A stretch of 64,000 nucleotides of DNA from Pseudomonadota bacterium (GTDB lineage: Bacteria; Pseudomonadota; Gammaproteobacteria; Burkholderiales; Rhodocyclaceae), in the NCBI GenBank assembly GCA_018241725.1, contig JAFEDI010000124.1:1-64000 (forward strand), written 5' to 3'. Position numbers and translations under genes: made by a program. Shown one piece after another: positions 53,926 through 63,252 of this stretch (its first letter is position 1; each line of letters starts with the position of its first letter). The notes under the pieces are model-generated. The model was given only the letters and a program-made list of their open reading frames with translations. It did not search any database and was not told where the DNA came from.

Positions 53926-54689
53926 TTACGGAGTTCGTCCCAGATGGACGGCGGCGGCGCGGAGGTCATTCCCCAATTTCAGCATGGCCAACACGTCCCC
54001 CACCAGGGCGCGATGTTCCTCCGGGACGTTCCTGTACAACGGTACGTTCGGCGGCAGCTGGCGGTGTCCTTCGGAGATCAGCAGCTCGAAGCAGCGGCGC
54101 AACGTGGCGGCCTCACCCACCCACTCGGGGCCTGGCGGCGTGCTCTCCCAACGCTGTGCGAGGCGCTTGAGGGTGAACAGCGACGCCGTCTGGCACAGGG
54201 TCTCTTCGAACCATTGGCTGGAGCGACTAGGCGCCGCCCCCGGCGCCACGTTCTCATCGTAGTTAGACCGCACATGGCACAGCTCGTGAGCGAACTCGTA
54301 GGCGTACAGGTGCCAGTTGTCGCCGCGCGCATGTCGGTGAATCCGGTATTCGCCCTGCGTCCCGCGGCCGTACAGCGCCCCGGCGGCCCATCGGTATGGG
54401 TGACGACGATGGGCACCGCGAGGCGGCCCGGCAGGTTCGCCAGCAACTCGTCCGCCACCTCGTTGAGCACCGTGTCGATGGCTTCCTTACGGGCACTGCC
54501 CTGCACCTGGATATCCACAGCGGGCTTGCGCAGCCCGGCCGCATTCTTGGCCGTCGGCATCTCCATGCCGCTGCCGGCATGGGCCAGCGAGCACAGGATG
54601 GAAGCCATGATGAAGGGCAGGCGCATACCGCGCCGCAACCAGGCTTCCGACACGCCCGCACGAAACGGACTCCGCTTCTTCTTGTGCAT
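53926..54689 (-). pseudogene. Frameshifted secreted HExxH protein
   Basis: The reading frame starts at ATG 54689 (or 54626, MRLPFIMASILCSLAHAG signal) and continues to LAVPIVVTHTDGPPG, then breaks in a four-G run (plus-strand CCCC at 54378-54381). One added base restores the frame: YGRGTQGEYRIHRHARGD, then YAYEFAHELCHVRSNYDEN, WFEETLCQTASLF and LKRLAQRWE. HELCH (54274-54288) is a zinc-protease-type HExxH, with a downstream Glu that could be a third ligand. I recognise no named family. The break in a homopolymer may be a true mutation or a base-calling error. Confidence 0.65.
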
Positions 54690-54806
54690 GAGGCCCTCCA
54701 CTCCATGTCGGCAAGGACTGCGCCCCAGCTTTTTCAGGATAGATCGGCAGCCGGCGTTCCGCGCTATCATCCGCGCGCCGATGCAAACAACATTCCTCCC
54801 GATCCG

Positions 54807-55697
54807 ATGAAGAACCGACTCCTCCGCTGGCTGGCATTGCTGGCCCTTTGCCTGCCCTGCCTCCTGTCCCAGGCCGCCGACGCTCCTGTCACCGATGGCC
54901 GCGCCCGCTTCGAAGCAGCGGCGCAGAGCGCCCTCGCCGCCGTCCAGCCGGGCCCGCGGGACATTCTGCTGGGCGAGCAAGGCAAGCTGCACCTACCGGC
55001 CGGCTACGGCTTCATCCCCCAAGCCGAAGCGGCGGCGCTGCTGGCCGCCCAGGGCAGCCACACCGGCTCCGGCTTCTACGGCCTGATCGTCAGCGACAAG
55101 CTGGAAGGCTTCCTGGCCCTAGAATACGAAGCCGCCGGCTACGTGAAGGACGAGGATGCCAAGGAGTGGGATGCCGCCAAACTGCTCGACAACCTGAAGG
55201 AAGGCACCGAGGCCGCCAACGAGGAACGCCGCAAGCTGGGCGTCCCCGAGTTCAGCGTGGTCGGCTGGGTGGAAGCCCCTAACTACGACGCCGCCACCCA
55301 CCGCCTGGTGTGGTCGGCGATCACCCGCCGCAAGGACGCCCAGGCCGGCGAGGACGGGGTGAACTACAACACTTACGTGCTCGGTCGGGAGGGCTATTTC
55401 TCGATGAACCTCATCACCGATCTGGCCCGCGTCGACCAGGAAAAGCCCGCCGCCCGCGAACTGCTGGCGGCCCTCGAATTCAACGACGGCAAGCGCTACG
55501 CGGACTTCAACTCATCCACCGACAAAGTCGCCGAATACGGCCTCGCCGCACTGGTCGGCGGTATCGCTGCGAAGAAGCTGGGCCTGCTGGCATCCCTCGG
55601 CATCTTCCTGGCCAAGTTCTGGAAGGCCGGCGCGCTGGCCGTCGTCGGCCTCGGCGCCGGCGTGCGCAAACTGTTCGGCAAGAAGGACGGCGCGTGA
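54807..55697 (+). CDS. DUF2167 domain membrane protein
   Basis: The 296-residue protein has a signal peptide (LLRWLALLALCLPCLLSQA) and the DUF2167 text: GPRDILLGEQGKLHLPAGYG, LVSDKLEG-type block GLIVSDKLEGFLALEY, then VEAPNYDAATHRLVWS and YNTYVLGREGYFSMNLITD. Hydrophobic C-terminal segments (about 250-285) anchor it. The family has no known function. Its TGA overlaps the GTG of the next gene, an M50-type peptidase, so the pair is translationally coupled. Confidence 0.87.
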   Translation: MKNRLLRWLALLALCLPCLLSQAADAPVTDGRARFEAAAQSALAAVQPGPRDILLGEQGKLHLPAGYGFIPQAEAAALLAAQGSHTGSGFYGLIVSDKLEGFLALEYEAAGYVKDEDAKEWDAAKLLDNLKEGTEAANEERRKLGVPEFSVVGWVEAPNYDAATHRLVWSAITRRKDAQAGEDGVNYNTYVLGREGYFSMNLITDLARVDQEKPAARELLAALEFNDGKRYADFNSSTDKVAEYGLAALVGGIAAKKLGLLASLGIFLAKFWKAGALAVVGLGAGVRKLFGKKDGA

Positions 55698-56410
55698 AGC
55701 TGCTCCTGCTCCTTCTCAGCGGCGCCAAGTTCGGCAAGCTGCTGACCACCGGCGGCACCATGCTGCTGTCCCTCGGCGTCTATGCACTGATCTGGGGCTG
55801 GCGCTACGCCGCCGGCTTCATCATGCTGCTGTTCTGCCACGAGATGGGCCACTACATTGCCGCCCGCCAGCGCGGCCTCAATGTGGGCGCGCCGACCTTC
55901 ATCCCCTTCGTCGGCGCGTGGATCAACCTCAAGGAACAGCCGATGAACGCCGAGACCGAGGCCTATGTGGCGATGGCCGGCCCACTGGCGGGCACCGTCG
56001 CGGCTCTCGCCTGCTACTTCCTGGCCCGTTCGGAGGACAGCACGCTGCTGCTGGCGATCAGCTATTCCGGCTTCTTCCTGAACCTGTTCAACCTGATCCC
56101 GGTACCGCCGCTGGACGGCGGCCGCATGACCGGCGTGGTGTCGCGCAAGTTCTGGATGCTCGGCGCTCCGGCGCTGGTCGGCCTGTTCCTGTGGCGGCCG
56201 AGCCCAATGCTGATCCTCATCGCCATCCTCGCCGCGCCCCACATGCTGAAGGCCTTCCGCGGCGACGGAGAGGAGGCCCCCGGCTATTACGACACGCCGC
56301 CGGGCAAGCGCTTCGAATACGCCGTGCTGTACCTGGGCCTGCTGGCCTACTTGGCAGTGATGACCTACGACGTGCACGAGATGCTGGGCAGCCTGCGCGC
56401 CCAGCACTGA
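55694..56410 (+). CDS. Site-2-protease-like M50 membrane peptidase
   Basis: The 238-residue polytopic protein has the zinc motif HEMGH in the second segment (about residue 52) and the second motif PVPPLDGGR (about residue 138), i.e. the intramembrane zinc site of M50 proteases. There is no PDZ domain, and the C-terminus has one more segment (AVLYLGLLAYLAVMTYD). Start is GTG 55694, overlapping the DUF2167 stop. The coupling suggests DUF2167 is a partner or substrate; this is inferred. Confidence 0.87.
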   Translation: MKLLLLLLSGAKFGKLLTTGGTMLLSLGVYALIWGWRYAAGFIMLLFCHEMGHYIAARQRGLNVGAPTFIPFVGAWINLKEQPMNAETEAYVAMAGPLAGTVAALACYFLARSEDSTLLLAISYSGFFLNLFNLIPVPPLDGGRMTGVVSRKFWMLGAPALVGLFLWRPSPMLILIAILAAPHMLKAFRGDGEEAPGYYDTPPGKRFEYAVLYLGLLAYLAVMTYDVHEMLGSLRAQH

Positions 56411-56419
56411 ACGCCAACC

Positions 56420-57766
56420 TCAGATCGCCGGCGTCGCGCGGGCGCGCAGGGCCTGCTCGATGGCGTCGGCCCACGCCAGCGCTTCGCCCCTCACCGCCCG
56501 TGCCACGCGGATCAGCGCCAGGTTGCGGGCGGTGCTTTCCGGCTCCCAGTTCTCACGCACTGCAGCCAGTGCGCTACCGATTGCGGCCTGCGCTGCGGCC
56601 TCGTCGCGGGCCAGCACGGCCAGCTCGACCAGCGTGGCGAAATCCCAGTAATCCGGTGCGTCCCTGGCAACGCGCCGCTTCACCGCGTAGGTGACCACCG
56701 GCAACAGTTCGACGCGCCGCAGGTCCGGCGGGTTGGCCAGCTCCATCAGCGTCACCGCGTTGATGCCCGGAAAGGCGTCGCGCCAATCGGCTTCGAAGCC
56801 CTGCAGATACGCGTCGATGGCCTTGCCCAGCCAGCCGCAGGCGGCCTTTGCGTTGCCGGCCTTCGTTTCGGCCTCCCAGCGGTCCTTGTAAACGCGCCCA
56901 AGCAAACTATTGGTTTCGCTGCTCGGACCACGGCGGGCGATCAGTTCCAGAAAGATGGCCTCCGCTTCGTCCCTGCGGCCCAGGCGATTGAGGGCAAAAC
57001 CGTACTGCTCGCGTACCAGCGTGCTCCGGGCCAGCGGCTTGGCCATGTCCCCCACCAGCGCCACCATGCCCTGCCAGTCGCTGACCGCCCGGTAGGAGAG
57101 CAGCAGGTCGACCACCACGCCAGCCTCAGCGTCGGACAAATCGCCGAGGGTCAGCGCCGCCGCCTGCACGGCATCCTTGCCGGCACTCCGCGCCGCCGCC
57201 AGCGTGTTGCGGGTCTCCAGGGCATAGCACACCTGGTCGCGGAAGACGTCGGTCTTGAGGCGGGCGATGTCCGGCGCCACATGGTCCTCCAGCAGCTGGA
57301 ACACCCGGCTGTCGCGACGTGGCTCGTCCCGGCCGCGCCGCGCCTCGTCGAGGACATGGGTCAGCGCCGCGGCGGCGGCGGCCGGATCGGCCGGCACGCC
57401 GCCGGCCGCCAGCTCATAGCGGAGCGTATGCAGCGGCGCCACGTCGAAGGGCAAGGCGCCCGTGTCGCCAAACAGCGTCACCGTCGTCGCCGGCCGCATG
57501 CCGTGACGCAGGCCCAACTCGTAGAAGACGTTTGGGCCGGCCAAGGTCAGGTCGGCCACCGCGAAATCGCACAGGATCAGGCGTTCGTGCGCGGCCTTGT
57601 GGATCACTCCGCCGACGGCCTCCTCTTCGGCCCGCAGGGGCTCCATGCCGGCCGCCTCGATCGCGGGCCGGATCAGCATGCCATAGACGGCTTCGAAATC
57701 CACCGTCCGTCCCGACGGGAAGGCCTTCCTGCCAAGGGGCGTCAACACGAAACACAGCGGTCTCAT
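56420..57766 (-). CDS. NDT/TIR-like N-terminal domain fused to TPR (DUF4071-type)
   Basis: The 448-residue protein begins with a nucleoside-deoxyribosyltransferase/TIR-like fold: CFVLTPLGRK at strand 1, AVYGMLIRPAIEAAG, then ILCDFAVADLT and NVFYELGLRHGM, whose glutamate matches the catalytic position of NDT-like enzymes. The rest is helical TPR-like text (LSYRAVSDWQGMVALVGD; YGFALNRLGRRDEAEAIFL; KAIDAYLQGFEADW). This layout resembles DUF4071/MAP3K TRAF-binding-region proteins. It could be a nucleotide- or NAD-acting effector with a TPR sensor, but no activity is shown. AGGAG precedes ATG 57766. Confidence 0.75.
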   Translation of the reverse strand: MRPLCFVLTPLGRKAFPSGRTVDFEAVYGMLIRPAIEAAGMEPLRAEEEAVGGVIHKAAHERLILCDFAVADLTLAGPNVFYELGLRHGMRPATTVTLFGDTGALPFDVAPLHTLRYELAAGGVPADPAAAAAALTHVLDEARRGRDEPRRDSRVFQLLEDHVAPDIARLKTDVFRDQVCYALETRNTLAAARSAGKDAVQAAALTLGDLSDAEAGVVVDLLLSYRAVSDWQGMVALVGDMAKPLARSTLVREQYGFALNRLGRRDEAEAIFLELIARRGPSSETNSLLGRVYKDRWEAETKAGNAKAACGWLGKAIDAYLQGFEADWRDAFPGINAVTLMELANPPDLRRVELLPVVTYAVKRRVARDAPDYWDFATLVELAVLARDEAAAQAAIGSALAAVRENWEPESTARNLALIRVARAVRGEALAWADAIEQALRARATPAI

Positions 57767-58050
57767 CACATCTCCTTGATGCCGGGCGACTTCAATGCAA
57801 AAGCAATACGATGCTGCCATGATAGGCAAGCACGCCACTCAGGGCCACGGGCTTGGCCTGAGTGTCGCAGAACCCGACCGTAATCCGGGCCTCCCTGCAC
57901 AACCCATTTCAGGCAGAAACGAAATGCGGCATTGCACAAAACAAATCCTGCCGGTTCGAAGCATCGTGTAATGTATGCAAACGAACTAGCCCGCAAACAG
58001 GAAGTGTCGCCGCCGCATCGTCCCCCCCAGTTTCTTTCCGAGGAGTTCCC

Positions 58051-59121
58051 ATGTCGATCGCTTCATCGCCAAAAGCACCTCCCCTGCCCGGTTTCAAGAA
58101 CGTGGACCTCAGCCAGAGCTCCGTTTCTGGCTTGTCGTCCGGCGCCTTCATGACGGTCCAGCTCCATCTGGCCCACTCGTCCACCTTCGTCGGCGCCGGC
58201 GTCATCGCCGGCGGCCCCTTCCGCTGCGCCGAAACCTACCGCGCGGCAGCCATCGCGGAAGACTCGGCAATCCTCAATGCAGTCTCGATCTGCATGAATC
58301 CGCTGATCCCCCAGACCGCCCCCGATCCAGCCCGGCTGGCGCGCAACGCCAAGGCCTGCGCCGACAAAGGCGAGATCGACCCGGTGTCCCACCTGGTCAA
58401 CGACCGGATCTACATCTTCACCGGTAGCCGCGACACGGTCGTCAATTCCACCGTAGTGGACACCACCCGCCGCTTCTACGAACACCTGGGTGTCGCTCCC
58501 GACAACATCCGCTACGAAAGCGGCGTACCCGCCGGCCACTCGATCATCACCACCAATCCCGAGGACAACCCTCTCGCCGCCAACCGGCCGCCTTACATCA
58601 ACCAGGGCGACTTCGTTCAAAGCTGGCGGATCCTCGAACACATCTACGGCCCGCTCAATCCCCCCAGCGAGCGCCTGTCCGGCCGGATCATCCGCTTCGA
58701 CCAACGCGAGTTCTTCAATGGAGAGTCCCGGGCCAGCATGAGCGACTACGGCTACGCCTATGTACCCAAGGCCGTGGAGGAAGGCGCTCCGGCCCGCGTG
58801 CATATCGCCCTGCACGGCTGCAAGCAGGGTTACGCCTACGTGAACTACGTCAACGGCCGTCCCGACCTGGAAAACGGCCTGCCCTACGGCAACCGCTACT
58901 TCACCACCACCGGTTACAACGAGTTGGCCGACGCCAACGATCTGATCATCCTCTACCCCCAGGCCCAGGGCACCGACAACGGTGCGACACAAAACCCCGA
59001 AGGTTGCTGGGACTGGTGGGGTTACACCAGCACCAGCGCCAGCGAGCCCGACTACTACTCCCAGCAGGCCATCCAGATCCGGGCCATCCACGGCATGCTG
59101 CAGCGCCTGGGCACCCCCTGA
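58051..59121 (+). CDS. PHB depolymerase (PhaZd-like, cytoplasmic)
   Basis: The 356-residue alpha/beta hydrolase has the lipase box GLSSGAF (serine at about residue 30), the oxyanion/HCK block ALHGCKQGY and CWDWWGY near the end. It matches the catalytic domain of extracellular type-I PHB depolymerases but has no signal peptide, as in the intracellular PhaZd enzymes of Ralstonia. It probably mobilises granule PHB. GAGGAG is 6 nt ahead of the ATG; a longer in-frame open stretch upstream is unsupported. The phasin-like gene follows after 25 nt. Confidence 0.85.
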   Translation: MSIASSPKAPPLPGFKNVDLSQSSVSGLSSGAFMTVQLHLAHSSTFVGAGVIAGGPFRCAETYRAAAIAEDSAILNAVSICMNPLIPQTAPDPARLARNAKACADKGEIDPVSHLVNDRIYIFTGSRDTVVNSTVVDTTRRFYEHLGVAPDNIRYESGVPAGHSIITTNPEDNPLAANRPPYINQGDFVQSWRILEHIYGPLNPPSERLSGRIIRFDQREFFNGESRASMSDYGYAYVPKAVEEGAPARVHIALHGCKQGYAYVNYVNGRPDLENGLPYGNRYFTTTGYNELADANDLIILYPQAQGTDNGATQNPEGCWDWWGYTSTSASEPDYYSQQAIQIRAIHGMLQRLGTP

Positions 59122-59146
59122 ACGAACCTCCGCAAAGGACACCACC

Positions 59147-59671
59147 ATGCTGCAAGCCCTGACCCAGTTCGCCCATGCACCGGTCGACCAGTTGCAGACC
59201 CTGCATCACCTCCAGGCCGACCTGATCCGCAAGTTCATCGTCCCCACCGTCGGCACCGACGGCCACCCCGTACCGGCATTCGTGCTGGGCAACCATGCGG
59301 AACACATCCGGCAAGCCCTCGGCGGCGTGGCACTGCGCCAGCTGAGAAACCTGCAGAGCGTACTGCCGGCAGCCGTCAAACTCAGTCAGGACGTCGGAGT
59401 CTATTACGACCTGTTCGCCTTCCAGAGAGCCTTCCTTGAACGCCTGTCCGGCCTGCAGACCCAATGGCTCGAAGGGCTGGAGAGCATCGCCCAGGAGGCC
59501 GGAGAGATCCGGCAGGTGAATACGGCCTCCAAGTTGATCGCCCAGGAATACAACCTGTACGCCCAGTTTTCCGAGCTGCTGATGGGCCAGGTGAGCGCCG
59601 TCGCCGAGTTGGTCGAGAACGCCCAGATCGATTTCGGCTATCTGATAACTCGGACAACGGAAGAAAACTGA
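59147..59671 (+). CDS. Phasin-like granule-associated protein (putative)
   Basis: The 174-residue protein is entirely helical and amphipathic (FQRAFLERLSGLQTQWLEGL; NTASKLIAQEYNLYAQFSELL), without membrane segments, as in phasins that coat PHA granules. It starts 25 nt after the PHB depolymerase stop on the same strand, which supports a granule role. I cannot place it in a specific phasin family with certainty; a DUF-type hypothetical is the alternative. Confidence 0.6.
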   Translation: MLQALTQFAHAPVDQLQTLHHLQADLIRKFIVPTVGTDGHPVPAFVLGNHAEHIRQALGGVALRQLRNLQSVLPAAVKLSQDVGVYYDLFAFQRAFLERLSGLQTQWLEGLESIAQEAGEIRQVNTASKLIAQEYNLYAQFSELLMGQVSAVAELVENAQIDFGYLITRTTEEN

Positions 59672-59687
59672 AGCGGCAGAGGTAAGC

Positions 59688-59715
59688 GGACACGCATCCC
59701 ATACGGTGCGTGTCC
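59688..59715. terminator. Hairpin between phasin-like gene and c-di-GMP gene
   Basis: A perfect 9-bp stem GGACACGCA/TGCGTGTCC with a 10-nt loop, 16 nt after the phasin-like stop and between convergent genes. No T-run on the plus strand. Confidence 0.5.
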
Positions 59716-59774
59716 CAGAAGGAGCGGCGGCCATTGACTGGTGCCTCCGCCGGCTACCCCGCAGCCTCGACTCC

Positions 59775-62700
59775 TCAAGTGCGGCGGCGCAGCCAGGTGG
59801 CGAGATCGGCCGCGCTCAGCGGCGGCGAGTAGAAATAGCCCTGCGCAACGCCGCAGCCCAGCGCTTTCAACAACGCGGCCTGCTGTTCGTTCTCGATGCC
59901 TTCAGCGATCAGGCCCAGGCCCAGGGTCTGGCCGAGGGCGACGATGGTGCGCACGATCTCCGCATCCTCGGCGTTGCGGTCCGCGGCCGCCACGAAAGAG
60001 CGGTCGATCTTCAGCACATCGAGCGGCAGACGCCGCAGGTGGACGAGACTGGAATAACCGGTACCGAAATCATCCACCGCAACGCTCACGCCGAGCCCCC
60101 GCAGGCGGCCGAGGAGAATGGCGGCGCTGGCCGGGTTGGCCATCACAGTGCTTTCGGTCAGTTCGATTTCGAGATCGGCCGGCGCGATGCCGTGCCGCCG
60201 CACCAGGGCCGCGATACGCTCGGCCAGGTCACCGCTGTCGAGCTGGCGGGCCGATACATTGACGGCGATCGGCAGGCGCCGGCCCTCGTGCTGCCAGCAG
60301 GCGGCCTGGCGGCAGGCTTCGTCGAGCACCCAGTCGCCGAGAGCACCGATCAGACCGCTTTCCTCCGCCACCGGGATGAACTCGGCCGGCGCCAGCAGGC
60401 CGTGATCCGGATGGTGCCAGCGCACCAGGGCCTCGACGCCGACCACCTCCCCTGAGCCGAGCGATACCTTGGGCTGGTAATGCAGCACCAGCTGGCCACC
60501 GGCAACCGCCCGGCGCAGGTCCATTTCCATGTTCAGGCGGTGGCTGGTGCGGACGAGCATGTCCTCCTGGAAGAAGCGGTAGGTGTTGCGCCCGGCAGCC
60601 TTGGCGGCATACATCGCCATATCAGCGCGCTTCATCAACTCGTGCGGATCGTCGCCGTCCTCTGGGAAGAAGGCCATGCCCATAGACGCGCCGATTTCCA
60701 CGCTATGGCCGCGCAACTGCATCGGACGGCTGATCTCGGCAATCAACTGCCCGGCCAGGCTGGCACAGTGGCGCGTCTCGTCGAGGTCTTCCATCAGCAC
60801 CACGAATTCATCACCACCGAGCCGGGCCACGGTGTCCATCGCCCGCAGGCGGCCCTGGATGCGCCGCGCGACTTCCTGCAGCAGCAGGTCACCGACGTCG
60901 TGGCCGAGTCCGTCGTTGACGCTCTTGAAGCGGTCGAGGTCGATGAAGGTCACCGACAGGCGGCGCCCCTCGCGCTGGCTGCGGTGGATCGCGTGCTGCA
61001 GGCGCTCGAGGATCAGTGCCCGGTTGGGCAGGCCGGTCAGCACGTCGTGGAAGGCCAGGTGCTGGATCCGCTCATCCTTGCGGCGCATGTCGGTGACGTC
61101 ATGGAAGACCGCCACGTAGCGCACCGGCTGGCCGTCGTCGTCGTCGATACGGTTGATCGTCGTCCACTGCAGGTAGGCTTCGCCGCCCTTGTTGCGGTTC
61201 CAGACTTCGCCCTGCCAGTGCGCCTCGTCGTGCAGCCGGCGCCACATTTCGCGATAGAAGCCGGCGTCGTGGTGCTCCGAGCGCAGCAGGCTGGGCTGCC
61301 GCCCGAGCACCTCGGCGGCGCTGTAGCCGGTTATCTTGCCGAAGGCCGGATTGACCGACAGGATGACGCCTTCCGCGTCGGTGATCATCACCCCCTCGGC
61401 AGAGTTGTGAAAGACGCTCGCCGCGAGGCGCAATTGCTCCTCGGTCCGCTTGCGGTCGGTCATATCGCGGCCGACGCCAAGCACGCTGACGACGCCCCCG
61501 CTCTGCGCCCGCTCCGGCACCATGCGGATCATGTGGTAGCGCGGCCGCCCGTCCAGCCCCGGAAAGATCAGGTCGAAGTCGCGGCTCTCGCAGCTACGGG
61601 CCACCTCACGCACCGCCTCGAGCAGCCCGTCGAAACGACCGTCCGGCCACAGGGCCTGCGGAGAGCGGCCCAGCACCTCGTCGGCCGTGAAGCCCAGCGT
61701 CTGTTCCAACGAGCGGTTCAGGTAAATGATCCGCCCCTCGCAGTCCCAGCGCGCGATGTTGTCCGGCACGTTCTCGGCCAGGGAACGGAAGGCCCGTTCC
61801 CTTTCGGCCAGCTCCTGCGCCGCGTGACGCGGCTCGGTGACGTCCTGCAACATCAGCAGCAGGTGGGGCTCGCCGCAGCTGATGAAGGACGAGCATTGCG
61901 CGCGAACCCACACCTCCTTCCCGAAGGTGCTGACGAAACGCGACTCCGTTTCGAGCCGGCCCCCTTCGGCCTGCACCCGGGTGACCAGCTCATACAGTCC
62001 GCCCCGGTGCCAGGAGGCGATGTGGTGGAAGTTCTGCCCCAGCAGCTGCTCCCGCGTACCGCCGGTCAGCTGCGCGACGGCCGGGTTGGCCAGCACGCAC
62101 TGCCCGTCCTGGCGGTAGGCGAGCACGCCGACCGCCGACGTCGCAAGGATGTTCTCGTTGAGCGCCAGCGCCTCACGTAATTGTTCCTTGGTCTCGTGCA
62201 GCTTGCGGGTGCGCTCCTCGACGCTCTGCTCGAGGCGCTGGTTGAAGGCGCCGAGGGCCGCCTCGGCGAGCTTGCGTTCGGTGATGTCGGTGGCGATGCC
62301 GCAGACGGCATAGATCCGGCCGGCGCCGTCGCGCAGTGGCACTTTCAGCGACAGCATCGTGTGGATGCCGTCGTCCATCGGCACGAGCTCCTCGAACTCG
62401 CGCGCCTCGCCGCTCTCCAGCACCGCCAGGTCGGCCGCCCGCACCGCCTCGGCGACTTCGGGCGCAAACAGGTCGAAATCGCTGCGGCCACGCAGGCTGT
62501 CGTTGGTGACGTGGTGCAGGTCGCAATAACGCTGATTGACCAGCAGGTAACGGCCGTCGCAGTCCTTCACAAAGATCACCGCGGTGGTGTTGTCGATGAT
62601 CGAGTTCAACAGCTCCTGGCTATACGCCAACGCCTCCTGCGCCCCCTTCAGGTCGCTGATGTCGGTGCAGATGCCAAGGACCTTGTCGCAGCGCCCGTCG

Positions 62701-63044
62701 TCCTCGATCAACGGCGTCTTGGTGGTGCTGAACCAATGCACGGAACCGTCAGAGAAGGACACCGGCTCGGCGACGATCAGCTTGCCCCGCCGCTGGTCGA
62801 TCACTTCCCGGTCGTCGCGCAGGAAGGCCTCCAGTTCCTCGGCATTGGGATGAAAATAGGCATTGCTGCGCCCTTCGACATCCGCCGCCCCCAGGCCGTA
62901 AGCCGCTGCCAGCGCGGCATTGGCGAGCAGAAAGATGCCGTCGCGGTCCTTCACGAAAATCATGTTCGGGCAGCTGTCGATCACCTGGCGCAGGAAGTCC
63001 CGCTGCTGGCAAAGGCCGTCGCCGATGAGTTTTTCGTTCGTCAT
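59775..63044 (-). CDS. Multi-PAS GGDEF-EAL c-di-GMP protein
   Basis: The 1089-residue soluble protein has about five PAS/PAC domains (first at about 15-135, e.g. FLRQVIDSCPNMIFVKDRDG), then GGDEF and EAL. GGDEF is intact (ARLGGDEFVVL) with the I-site RAMD five residues upstream. EAL motifs are intact too: VEALVRWHHPDHG, ELTESTVM, DDFGTGYSSLVHLRRLPLD, KIDRSF and EGIENEQQ. It may both make and degrade c-di-GMP. No membrane segment. ATG 63044 begins the first PAS; the frame is open further upstream. Confidence 0.93.
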   Translation of the reverse strand: MTNEKLIGDGLCQQRDFLRQVIDSCPNMIFVKDRDGIFLLANAALAAAYGLGAADVEGRSNAYFHPNAEELEAFLRDDREVIDQRRGKLIVAEPVSFSDGSVHWFSTTKTPLIEDDGRCDKVLGICTDISDLKGAQEALAYSQELLNSIIDNTTAVIFVKDCDGRYLLVNQRYCDLHHVTNDSLRGRSDFDLFAPEVAEAVRAADLAVLESGEAREFEELVPMDDGIHTMLSLKVPLRDGAGRIYAVCGIATDITERKLAEAALGAFNQRLEQSVEERTRKLHETKEQLREALALNENILATSAVGVLAYRQDGQCVLANPAVAQLTGGTREQLLGQNFHHIASWHRGGLYELVTRVQAEGGRLETESRFVSTFGKEVWVRAQCSSFISCGEPHLLLMLQDVTEPRHAAQELAERERAFRSLAENVPDNIARWDCEGRIIYLNRSLEQTLGFTADEVLGRSPQALWPDGRFDGLLEAVREVARSCESRDFDLIFPGLDGRPRYHMIRMVPERAQSGGVVSVLGVGRDMTDRKRTEEQLRLAASVFHNSAEGVMITDAEGVILSVNPAFGKITGYSAAEVLGRQPSLLRSEHHDAGFYREMWRRLHDEAHWQGEVWNRNKGGEAYLQWTTINRIDDDDGQPVRYVAVFHDVTDMRRKDERIQHLAFHDVLTGLPNRALILERLQHAIHRSQREGRRLSVTFIDLDRFKSVNDGLGHDVGDLLLQEVARRIQGRLRAMDTVARLGGDEFVVLMEDLDETRHCASLAGQLIAEISRPMQLRGHSVEIGASMGMAFFPEDGDDPHELMKRADMAMYAAKAAGRNTYRFFQEDMLVRTSHRLNMEMDLRRAVAGGQLVLHYQPKVSLGSGEVVGVEALVRWHHPDHGLLAPAEFIPVAEESGLIGALGDWVLDEACRQAACWQHEGRRLPIAVNVSARQLDSGDLAERIAALVRRHGIAPADLEIELTESTVMANPASAAILLGRLRGLGVSVAVDDFGTGYSSLVHLRRLPLDVLKIDRSFVAAADRNAEDAEIVRTIVALGQTLGLGLIAEGIENEQQAALLKALGCGVAQGYFYSPPLSAADLATWLRRRT

Positions 63045-63182
63045 TCTGCCCTTGCGCTCGAATGCCCATAATGGTTTGTGGCCCTGATCTTCGTGCCTAT
63101 TCCGCACATCAGGCAAGCGGCGCCGCGAGCCGCCCCTGCAATCGGTCACACCGGCGCACCTGCCCCGGCCCTTCTCCAAAAG

Positions 63183-63212
63183 AAAAAGCGGCGCCGATCG
63201 GCGCCGCTTTTT
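63183..63212 (-). terminator. Intrinsic terminator of icmF
   Basis: A perfect 14-bp stem (AAAAAGCGGCGCCG / CGGCGCCGCTTTTT) with a 2-nt centre, 41 nt after the icmF stop, ending in a T-run on either strand. Confidence 0.93.
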
Positions 63213-63252
63213 CCTGCTGTTCCCCTCTTGCCGAGAGGTCTTCTTGTAAGCC

